Source of the DNA: Pseudanabaena sp.
Lineage (GTDB): Bacteria; Cyanobacteriota; Cyanobacteriia; Pseudanabaenales; Pseudanabaenaceae
DNA: 57,287 bases
Assembly (NCBI GenBank): GCA_003249035.1
Contig: QBMK01000024.1
Span: 1-57,287 of the forward strand
Direction: 5' to 3'
Translations under genes and position numbers: made by a program
In this document: piece after piece, positions 43,961 to 53,400 of the stretch
How the letters are laid out: every line of letters begins with the position of its first letter
Position numbering within the stretch: position 1 is the stretch's first letter
Notes under the pieces: generated by a model
Seen by the model: the letters and a program-made list of their open reading frames with translations, nothing else
Told to the model about the DNA's origin: nothing
Database searches by the model: none

Positions 43961-45323
43961 ATTCTTGTTCCGCTAGCCTTGCTTGTAGCAATGGCACATA
44001 GTTGGTGTACACATGCCCTAATCTAAATTCCTCATCGTCTAATACTTTCTGATGAAAAGGAATTGTCGTCGGTACGCCTGTAATTGCACATTCGCGTAAG
44101 GCTCGCTTCATCCGTAAAATCGCGGCATTGCGATCGCTACCCCAAACAATCAACTTCGCAATTAGTGAATCATAATAGGGCGGAATCACATAATCGGTAT
44201 ATACATGGGAATCCATGCGAACACCAGGCCCACCAGGAGGTAAATAACCACTGATGCGACCTGGGTTAGGACGAAAATTGTGATCGGGATCTTCGGCATT
44301 GATCCGACATTCGATCGCATGACCTCGTATCTCAATATCCTTTTGTTGAAATTTTAGCTTCTCCCCTTGAGCAACTCGCAACTGTTCAGCAATCAAGTCA
44401 ATACCTGTAATCATCTCGGTTACAGGGTGCTCGACTTGGATACGAGTATTCATTTCCATGAAATAAAACTTGCCATATTTATCCAGCAAGAACTCGACCG
44501 TTCCCACACCGAGATAATTAATTGCCTTGGCTGCTTTCACAGCAGCCTCGCCCATTTTTTCGCGCAATTTAGGATTTACCGCACTGCTAGGAGCCTCTTC
44601 TAATAACTTTTGGTGACGCCGTTGGATCGAACAATCGCGTTCGCCCAAATGCACCACATGACCATGCATATCCGCCAAGATTTGCACTTCAATATGGCGT
44701 GGCTCCTCAATGACTTTCTCAATATAGACCCCACTATTCCCAAAAGCTGCTTCAGCCTCGCCTTGGGCAGCACGTAATAAACGTAATAAATCATCTGGAT
44801 TGATCACCAAACGCATACCACGTCCGCCACCACCTGCTGTCGCCTTGACCATGACTGGGTAGCCAATTTCATCAGCAATTTTGATTGCTTGTTCTTCCGA
44901 CTCGATCAATCCCTCACTACCAGGGATGGTCGGCACTCCTGCCTTCTGCATCGTCTTTTTGGCAGTAGACTTATCTCCCATTGAGCGGATTGAGTTAGGA
45001 CTTGGCCCCACAAACAACAAGTTATGATCGGCGCAAATTTCGGCAAATCTGGCATTTTCTGAGAGGAAGCCATAGCCAGGGTGAATGGCAGTAGCGTTGT
45101 GCGTAAGTGCCGCCGAAATAATATTGGGAATATTTAGATAGCTTTTGCTGCTGGGGGAATCGCCAATGCAGACAGCTTCATGTGCTAGTTGTACATGCAA
45201 AGAATTGCGATCGACGTCAGAATAAACCGCAACTGTCGGAATTCCTAGTTCTTCGCAAGTCCGAATAATTCGGAGGGCAATTTCACCTCGATTGGCAATC
45301 AGTAGTTTGGCGATGGGAGCCAT
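43959..45323 (-). CDS. accC: Acetyl-CoA carboxylase biotin carboxylase subunit
   Basis: This 454-residue ATP-grasp enzyme has [20 protein letters not shown], the Gly-rich lid [36 protein letters not shown] and the [15 protein letters not shown] active-site segment with catalytic residues. It carboxylates biotin on AccB as the first step of fatty acid synthesis. accB is not adjacent. birA lies about 3 kb away. Confidence 0.96.
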   Translation of the reverse strand: MAPIAKLLIANRGEIALRIIRTCEELGIPTVAVYSDVDRNSLHVQLAHEAVCIGDSPSSKSYLNIPNIISAALTHNATAIHPGYGFLSENARFAEICADHNLLFVGPSPNSIRSMGDKSTAKKTMQKAGVPTIPGSEGLIESEEQAIKIADEIGYPVMVKATAGGGGRGMRLVINPDDLLRLLRAAQGEAEAAFGNSGVYIEKVIEEPRHIEVQILADMHGHVVHLGERDCSIQRRHQKLLEEAPSSAVNPKLREKMGEAAVKAAKAINYLGVGTVEFLLDKYGKFYFMEMNTRIQVEHPVTEMITGIDLIAEQLRVAQGEKLKFQQKDIEIRGHAIECRINAEDPDHNFRPNPGRISGYLPPGGPGVRMDSHVYTDYVIPPYYDSLIAKLIVWGSDRNAAILRMKRALRECAITGVPTTIPFHQKVLDDEEFRLGHVYTNYVPLLQARLAEQE

Positions 45324-45524
45324 GTTTCAGAACGGTAATTGGAGTTTAGTGTTGAGTAATCGGGGATTGGTTGCTCTGTTTTGGTAGGTTGCAAATCCCG
45401 ATTGAGCTCTCAGCCACTGACTTACGTTTTTGTTAGTAGTCGATGACTTAGGGCTTTTGAATTTTAACTTTTTATGGGTAGCTATTATTGATTAAGTTTA
45501 TAGCTTGCTAACGCCATCTTCATG

Positions 45525-45557
45525 GACTAGAGGCTGCAGGAGCCACCGACTCTAGTC
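45525..45557. other. Compact stem-loop of unknown role upstream of accC
   Basis: GACTAGAG (45525-45532) pairs perfectly with CTCTAGTC (45550-45557), and inside it GGCT pairs with AGCC. The gap between accC and the Uma2 gene (45324-45592) holds no gene, and I see no known RNA family in it. It may be part of a leader or a small RNA. Confidence 0.3.
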
Positions 45558-45592
45558 TGAATGTTAGCTGAGCGAAATCGAAACATGTGTAA

Positions 45593-46198
45593 TTATGTTT
45601 TTACAGGATTATCAAATTGCACCTGTCTATATAGATCCCTCACTGAGATCTCCACATTTACTGATTCTAAGAGCAGCCGATCGCACATAGCATATTCAAA
45701 CAATACCCATTGGTCTAAATTGTTGCGGCGGAACACTTCCACGACTGAGAAAGAGTCAGGCAGATCGGTTGGCAAATCAACCTGAACTAAAACATATTCT
45801 TGTAAGCTGGCAAACTTGCGGTATTGGGAAAATTTAAACCCGCGATCGAAGGCTTCAGTCGATGGCGATAGGACTTCGATAACTAGACAGGGAGAGGAAA
45901 CCATCTGCGGATCGGCGCGATCGCTTTCATCGCAAGTAACCACTACATCAGGATAAAAATATTTTTGTCGTGGCTGGATCTGAACTTTGACATCAGCAAT
46001 ATATACTTCGCAGGGGCGATCGGCTAGGGCATCATCTAGCAATTTAAAGAAGTTCCCTGACACTCGATTATGATTTCGAGTACCACCAGCCATTGATACC
46101 ACTTCACCATTCCAAAATTCGTGGCGACATTCTTGATGGGGTTCCCAATCAAGATATTCTTCGTAGGTCATCAAGAGGCGATCTCGTAGGGCAACCAT
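45593..46198 (-). CDS. Uma2 family (DUF820) PD-(D/E)XK endonuclease-like protein
   Basis: This 201-residue Uma2 protein starts MVALRDRLLMTYEEYLDWEP and has EFWNGEVVSMAGGTRNHNRV, KYFYPDVVVTCDESDRADPQ and CLVIEVLSPSTEAFDRGFKF, the D...ExL core of the nuclease-like fold, then FASLQEYVLV. It is a different subfamily from the copy at 16085. The family is expanded in cyanobacteria, often near mobile DNA, without an established role. Confidence 0.88.
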   Translation of the reverse strand: MVALRDRLLMTYEEYLDWEPHQECRHEFWNGEVVSMAGGTRNHNRVSGNFFKLLDDALADRPCEVYIADVKVQIQPRQKYFYPDVVVTCDESDRADPQMVSSPCLVIEVLSPSTEAFDRGFKFSQYRKFASLQEYVLVQVDLPTDLPDSFSVVEVFRRNNLDQWVLFEYAMCDRLLLESVNVEISVRDLYRQVQFDNPVKT

Positions 46199-46222
46199 AA
46201 TAAATTCATAATATAAAATCTT

Positions 46223-46270
46223 TAGCTCTCTTAGATTTGATTTACTCGTGAATCAAATCTAAGAGAGCTA
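46223..46270. other. Perfect 20-bp hairpin
   Basis: TAGCTCTCTTAGATTTGATT (46223-46242) pairs with 46251-46270 around an 8-nt loop. It lies after the zinc-ribbon gene and before the Uma2 gene, all minus strand. It has no GC-rich apex, unlike most others here, but may terminate the zinc-ribbon transcript. Confidence 0.6.
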
Positions 46271-46328
46271 TTTTCTATTGTAGGTGCTTGCATCTAAATC
46301 CAAATTTCCTCACTTAGTAACTACGAAT

Positions 46329-46592
46329 CTAAGCGCTCAGGGCAGCAACATCTCTACGAGAATTATTGCTTTGAGTTTTTGCAAGAGGAGTGAGGCGAAC
46401 TGCAATCGGTTGCATTGGTCGTGGCTCTGATGGTAATCCTGGAGCATAGGACTCTAAGACATGACCACTACGAGTACACATTACTAATAGATAGTCACAT
46501 GCTTCGCATTGGGTTTTGACTTGAGCAAGATAGGAAAGATGGTGGCGTTCGGCGATCGCACCGCAATTAGGGCAGCGTATAGATTCAATCAT
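46329..46592 (-). CDS. Small zinc-ribbon protein, cyanobacterial
   Basis: This 87-residue protein begins MIESIRCPNCGAIAERHHLS, with a second CEAC pair (QCEACDYLLVMC): two CxxC knuckles about 23 residues apart, a four-Cys zinc ribbon. The C-terminal half is Pro/Ser/Arg-rich and disordered-looking. Conserved cyanobacterial proteins of this sort are sometimes mis-annotated as PriA fragments. Function unknown. An imperfect operator-like palindrome lies about 145 bp upstream. Confidence 0.75.
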   Translation of the reverse strand: MIESIRCPNCGAIAERHHLSYLAQVKTQCEACDYLLVMCTRSGHVLESYAPGLPSEPRPMQPIAVRLTPLAKTQSNNSRRDVAALSA

Positions 46593-46686
46593 TTTGGGTA
46601 GCTCTCTAAGATATATAGGTGAATTTAAATGAGGTGATTTAAATTAATGCTTATCAAAACTTTGGGTAAACTGATTTATTAAAGAG

Positions 46687-46717
46687 ATTTAATGTACTTG
46701 AAATTGGTACATTAAAT
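46687..46717. other. Small hairpin in a long non-coding gap
   Basis: ATTTAATGTAC pairs perfectly with GTACATTAAAT (46707-46717) around a 9-nt loop. It is one of the few structures in the 896-bp gap (46593-47488). The gap otherwise contains the palindrome at 46738, the hairpin at 47230 and two HIP1-rich stretches near 47325-47365; I see no gene in it. Confidence 0.4.
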
Positions 46718-46737
46718 TGTTCAATAATTCAGGATTT

Positions 46738-46753
46738 GTGATGAATTCATCAC
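46738..46753. promoter_or_regulatory. 16-bp perfect palindrome, possible operator
   Basis: GTGATGAATTCATCAC reads the same on both strands. It lies 145 bp upstream of the zinc-ribbon gene in a gene-free stretch. A dimeric regulator site is possible; I do not recognise the regulator. Confidence 0.35.
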
Positions 46754-47229
46754 AGGATGAAGTTCGATTTTTGATAGGTTCAAAATACAACAGGAAAGAT
46801 CGAAGGTATTTCTAAAGGAATAGTTGTAAATATTAGGTGTATTTTGAAGTGTAGTTTTAGACAAGCATGTGTAAGACAAGTTTTAAAAATTGATTTTCAA
46901 TTATGCAATTATTATAAGCATGAAAAATCGGGATCATTACTAGATAAGCGATCCCCGCCTTACTAATAGCGAGAACTAATTACTAGACCCTGCTTGGCTG
47001 TAGGGAGTTGATTGATGATTAAAAAATAGTTAAAGAATAATATTCAATATAGAAAGTCATATAAATCTTTACAAGAATTGCAATACCGAATGAATATAAA
47101 TTTTTTTTAAGAAATCTCAATGTTTTAAATATTTCTTTACAGTGGCAAAGTGTTTGGTAAGCGATTAGCAATTTTCACTGATTTCTTCTTCAAGAATTCG
47201 GAAAGTCTTTATCATGTTTAGTTAAATAA

Positions 47230-47264
47230 CAAAAAGAGGCATTGCTAAGCAATGCCTCTTTTTG
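47230..47264 (-). terminator. Candidate terminator downstream of the giant peroxidase gene
   Basis: CAAAAAGAGGCATTGC pairs perfectly with GCAATGCCTCTTTTTG around a TAA loop. On the minus strand it lies about 225 bp past the end of the giant gene, the first strong hairpin after it. Confidence 0.65.
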
Positions 47265-47488
47265 TCTAAAAAATTATGACGATCGCTCCTCAAATCAAGT
47301 ATTGCCTTGCTCTACATAAAAAAAGCGATCGCCTCTTCAAATTAAGAAGAAAGCGATCGCCTTTAATTTTACCTGACTCCTAATGTGAGGAGTTATCTTG
47401 CCAAGTTGGCATCGGAATTGTTGGGGTCAAAGTTGAACGCAAAAATGGGGTGAATTTGCATAAGTGGAATGCACTCAACCCACTCGCC

Positions 47489-50400
47489 CTAAGTCAGAAC
47501 ATTGCTGCCAACCAATAACAAATTTGGATTATTCACACCAGTCAGAGTAGCCAGTGTGACAAAGTTTGATGATCCATCGGTTAGTCCGTTTGAGTCGATC
47601 TGCACGGCAGTATTAGTGCCACTTCCCAAGAACCGTAAGTAACCATCCGCAATTGGGGTAGAGCCACCATATCCCAAATTGACGAACAACTGATGCAGAT
47701 TTAGCGTATCAAACACAGTGTTGAAGTCTGTAATGATATCGCCAGTTGTTCCGCGATCACTCAGATTGTTGTAGACAAATGTGTCATTACCAGCACCGCC
47801 AGTCAAGGTATCGTTACCACCGCCACCAATGAGGATGTCATTACCATTTCCTCCTAGTAAAGCGTCATTGCCAGTACTGCCGATCAGGATGTCATTATTA
47901 GCACTACCTATAAAGTTTGCGCTACTGCTACCAGTTTTAGTTACAGTAAATCCATTTCCCAGAGCAGCAGCACTGAGATTTACAGTGCTGTTAGCGCTAG
48001 TCAGGTTCGCTGTACCAGAATTGCTGGTTGCTGCTGTTGCAGTAAAGTTACCCGTTACAGTCGCATTAGCTGTAGCGCCTGCGCTCACAACCAGAACATC
48101 AGCACTGATTCCTGTTCCTGAAAGATCCGTAATGGTATCTGTACCCGCATCCACATTGAAGGTGTCATTACCAGCACCACCTGTGAGGGTATCAGCACCA
48201 GCACCACCTGTAAGGGTATCAGCACCACCATTGCCAATCAGGGTGTCATTGTTAGCACTACCTGTAAACGTTGCATTACTGTTGCCAGTTTTAGTGACCT
48301 TAAAGCCATTTCCCAGAGCAGCAGCAGTGAGATCCACAGTGCTGCTAGCGCTAGTCAGGTTGGCTGTGCCAGCGTTACTGGTTCCTGCTGTGGCAGTAAA
48401 GTTTGCTATTACTGTGGCGTTGGCTGTAGCGCCTGCGCTGACTACAAGTACATCACCTGTTGATAGATCGGTGATACTGTCAATTCCTGCATCAACATTA
48501 AATGTGTCATTGCCAAGTCCACCTGTAAGTGTGTCATTGCCAGCACCACCAGTTAGGATGTCGTTGCCAGCACCACCGTTTAAAGTGTCATTGCCAGTAC
48601 TGCCGATCAGGATGTCATTATTAGCACTACCTATAAAGTTTGCGCTACTGCTACCAGTTTTAGTTACAGTAAATCCATTTCCCAGAGCAGCAGCACTGAG
48701 ATTTACAGTGCTGTTAGCGCTAGTCAGGTTCGCTGTACCAGAATTGCTGGTTGCTGCTGTTGCAGTAAAGTTACCCGTTACAGTCGCATTAGCTGTAGCG
48801 CCTGCGCTCACAACCAGAACATCAGCACTGATTCCTGTTCCTGAAAGATCCGTAATGGTATCTGTACCCGCATCCACATTGAAGGTGTCATTACCAGCAC
48901 CACCTGTGAGGGTATCAGCACCAGCACCACCTGTAAGGGTATCAGCACCACCATTGCCAATCAGGGTGTCATTGTTAGCACTACCTGTAAACGTTGCATT
49001 ACTGTTGCCAGTTTTAGTGACCTTAAAGCCATTTCCCAGAGCAGCAGCAGTGAGATCCACAGTGCTGCTAGCGCTAGTCAGGTTGGCTGTGCCAGCGTTA
49101 CTGGTTCCTGCTGTGGCAGTAAAGTTTGCTATTACTGTGGCGTTGGCTGTAGCGCCTGCGCTGACTACAAGTACATCACCTGTTGATAGATCGGTGATAC
49201 TGTCAATTCCTGCATCAACATTAAATGTGTCATTGCCAAGTCCACCTGTAAGTGTGTCATTGCCAAGTCCACCTATAAGGATGTTGTTACCACTGTTGCC
49301 AATCAGAACATTATTCAAGGAGTTCCCTGTACCGTCGATGTTGGCTGTCCCAGTGAGGGTCAGATTTTCCACATTGGCAGCATTATTCAGGTTAAAGGTA
49401 ATGGAAGCCTGTACTGTGTCGGTTCCGCTATTAACACCTGAATTTTCGATGACAACATCGCCGATGTCATCAACAACAAAAGTATCGTTGCCATCACCGC
49501 CGAGCATAATGTCAGCACCAGTCCCACCATTAAGAGTGTCATTACCTGCGCCGCCATCAATGTAGTCGTTACCAGCTCCTGCGTTGATGACGTTGTTCCC
49601 GCTATTGCCGATTAGGACATCTTGATAGTCAGTGCTGCTGTTGTTATTACCATTGTTAGCGGTGTTGTTGACGTTGATGGAAGTATTATTGCTACCCGTC
49701 AAGCTGACGTAGCGACCCATCGCTTGTGTAGGTGCAGAGATGACATGTTCTGTGACAAAGGGATCTGAGTAGTCAGCGACAGACCGAATTAATGCACCAA
49801 GTGGAACATAATAAGAACTAGTAGGAGTAGAGTTATTAATTGGTGTAAATGTTGAAGCTGTCGCGCCAACAATAGTTTGCCAAGTAGTGCCATTAGTGGA
49901 ATACTCCCACTTATAAGCTATCGCTCCATTAACTCCATCAGGATCGGTTACTGTCGCTGTAAGCGGGAACAGTCCATTTACAGGACGATTTGCAGAGGCG
50001 TAGCCTGATACTTGGACAGAACCGTTGAGATGCTCTATTTGCAGGGCTGTGAAGGAAATTCCATTAAAGATGAAGTTTTCCATGCCCAGTACAATATCGC
50101 CCTTAGTGCCAGTCTCAACTCCTGTGGTATCGACAATCTTGAATCCACTAACCGACTGCCCTTTAGAGTCTACAAAATTGATCTTTGTAAAGTTGAAGTT
50201 ACTTTTTGCCCCAACGTAGGTAACGGTGTCAGTGCCCTGTACTTTTTGATGAGTGTAGACAATTCCATTTGCTGTGAGAGCTACGGTATCACCAAAGGTG
50301 AAATCAGGGGCAGATTTCAAGAGATCCGTGAAGTGCTTGCTAGCAGCAGCATCTGCGCCATAAGCGATATCGAGAATGCCATTTTTCTGTAGAACACCAC

Positions 50401-53400
50401 CGAGGTAAGTACCGATCAGCGCATCGAGACGGACTGAGTCGCCAACGATCACGTCGTCACCAGAACCAGTCGTGATCTTGTCGTTACCACCACCACCGAT
50501 CATCCAGTTGTCAATGAGCGTTGCATCAATTGTTCCACTGCCGTTGTAACCGATGATTGTGTCGTTGTTCTGAGAACCTTCAACCCCTTGAATGTTGACC
50601 CATAGCTGGCCGAATGGAGTAACGTTCGAGATGTTGACATTTTCTTGGTTCAGGTCGGCTGAATGGTTGAGTGGAGTGCCAGCATCAAGATCGCTGAAGG
50701 AAACCATGTTGAAACCAAACTCACCAAGCGCTTCGTCAACGTTGACGTTTTGGTTTTGACCACCAAAGCCAGCATTAAGGATGTCATCGCCATAGCCGCC
50801 GAACAGTTGGTCGGGACCTGCACCGCCAAACATGCGATCGTCGCCCCATTCACCAAAGGTCGTATCAAGACCTTCACCACCTACAACAATGTCTTGACCT
50901 TCACCACCATAGATAAAGTCCGCATCTAAACCGCCATCTAGGTAGTCATCACCAGCACCTCCGTGGAGTTCGTCAGTGAAGTTTTCGCCAAAGAGTCTGT
51001 CATTACCATCGCCTCCAATTAACACGTCAGCATCATCGCCACCATGGATTTCATCGTCACCGATGCCACCATCTAGGAAGTCAGGAAGAGCACCACCGTA
51101 GATTAAATCGTTACCAGCTTCACCATAGATATGATCGGCTCCAGCATTGCCCAAGAGGATGTCGTTACCGCCACCACCGTAGATAGTGTCATCACCATCT
51201 CCAGCATCAATGTAGTCCCTAAATTCCGTACCACCGATTACCTCATGAGAGTTGAAGCCAGTTGAGGGAGTGCCATCGGGATTCAAACCAGTATCAGGTC
51301 GCACATCAAGGATGAACTGTTCAACAATGTTAGCTCCAGCAGCAGTCTTACCAGTAATTCTGTCAATGACGTAGCCGTTGAGAACTTCGCTGGTTCCTCC
51401 AATAGAAGCGACACCTATATGTTGAGAATTGACATCAAGAAGACTTGTATTCGTTCCGTCGTAATTTGTCCGAGAATTTTTAGCTAAGAGATCGCCATAC
51501 TTGTGCTGACGGTCTAAGCCAGACATATCGTCTGAAGCAACAATGGGATTGCCATTGAGATCGGTCGTTGGTTTTTCGCTCAATTCTACATAGCTATCAG
51601 CCGCAAAAAATACATTACCGACGAGGTGATTTGCACCGGTAGTACGTTCGATGACATCCTTAAACTGCTCGGTCGCGATCGCGCTGTTGAGTTCAGTAAA
51701 AAGTGGTAAACCGAGTTGGAAACGCCAGAAATAATAGAAGCGATCGCCGTTGATCAGTCGAGTCATTTGATCGGCAAAGATCGCATCGAATGTAGAACCC
51801 AATTCGCCGAGGAAAACGTGCTTCTCAGCGAGTCCACCATTCCAAGCATCGATCGCCTCATAGCCAGTGTCACCACCATTCAGGAATTGGGCAGCCTTGA
51901 TGTTATAGCCAAGATCGCTACCGAAATTCCAGCCTAGCCCACCATCTGCGATCGAGGCATTGACCTTAGCTTTTTCAGCGACTGTGAGGGCTTTGCTGTC
52001 TGTGCTGTTAAAGAGTACGCCCTCTGACAACTTGATCAGGGCTTGGGCTTTGACCAGATCGCCATCGAAGGAGTAAGCCGCAATGAAGTTTACCAGTGAT
52101 TCAGGATGTTGGATATTAGCCCCGAAATCTGCCCAACTACTGTAGGCTTGTAAACCTGCTTGCAGGGCAATGGTTTTATCGATCGTTTCCTTGAGCTTGG
52201 CATCACCAGGATTAGCGAACAGCTTCTGGTTCAAGGCATTTAGTTCTGTTGTCAAGCCTGAGGAGAGTTGACGACGCATGTTATTGAGAGTAGCCATACC
52301 AAGATCGCGACCACGGGCGATGTTGATGGCTGCCAAATCCTGCGGCTGTCCGAGCAGCTTCTGTTGAAGTGCAGGGGTAACAATTTCATCGATCTCGTTG
52401 GAGAACTGACGGGTCATGCCTTGCGCGATCGCAGTCGGTCCCACCTGAGCAAATCCTGCGGGATTAAGGAACGCTTGCTCTAGCGCATAGCGAGTGATCG
52501 CTCCCGTGAGGCTACCCATGGGGTCAAGGGTGTCAATTGTTTCGCGCAGTTGAGAGTGACCGAAACGGAAAGCAACCTGACTATAATCAAGGGTTACATC
52601 AGAATTAACGCCAGAGTCATACTGAACGAATAGCGGAATGTTGGGAGACATACCACGAGCATATTGATCGATCGCAACGTGCTGATACTCACCTTGGTTA
52701 ATCAAGGTTGCGGCTTGGAACATCTTCTCTTGATCCCAAGCGATGTCTGTTCCACCCTTTGTGTAAACATAGTTGCCTTTGTTATCTCCATCTAAGAACC
52801 CAGTGTTGACCTGAAAACTGTGGGCAACGCTCTTTGTAGGGTCGGCAGCTTGCTGCTGAGCGATGATATTGATCAGGTTGTCGATTTGCCAGTTGTGGTT
52901 TTCGTGCCAAACATGGTGAATGGAAGTTAGACCGAAATTCTCATTAACACGACCATCCCCTGCGACATAATGATCACCAATGCTACGCAATAGAAGTTCG
53001 TTAAGAATATCTGGATTTGCCATACCCGTAGCAGTGGGTCTACCGCTATTGATATCGACATAATCAGAAATAATGCCAGAATAGCTGGGGAATAAAGTTG
53101 ACATCTTAGTCAGACCAGCAGCATCGATATGCGCTGCATCTAGGCGAGGAAGAAAGTCTGCAAGCAAGACATGATCAGTGAACTTGGCTTGTATCCCTGC
53201 GGTATTTGGGTCAAGATCAAGCACCTTACCACTAGCATCGCGCACACGCAGATTGCCAATGTCGCCCCAGCTTAGGTCTTCACGTCCCGTGGCAAGCAGA
53301 TAAGCCCGCATCTCGTTCAGCGTCGGCAAGGTTTTGTTAGTAGTGACTACTGTGCCGTCTGGATTTTGGCGATTCCAGCTATTCTTTAAAGTGTTTCCAT

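Noticed and set aside
43733-44026. 97-codon frame between ferredoxin and accC
   Set aside because: It runs through the accC terminator and into accC antisense, with nondescript composition.
47781-49565. 594-codon open frame on the plus strand opposite the giant gene
   Set aside because: It is antisense to RTX repeats whose codon pattern lacks complementary stops, and its product is a low-complexity Val/Pro/Ala/Leu repeat. No independent evidence supports it.
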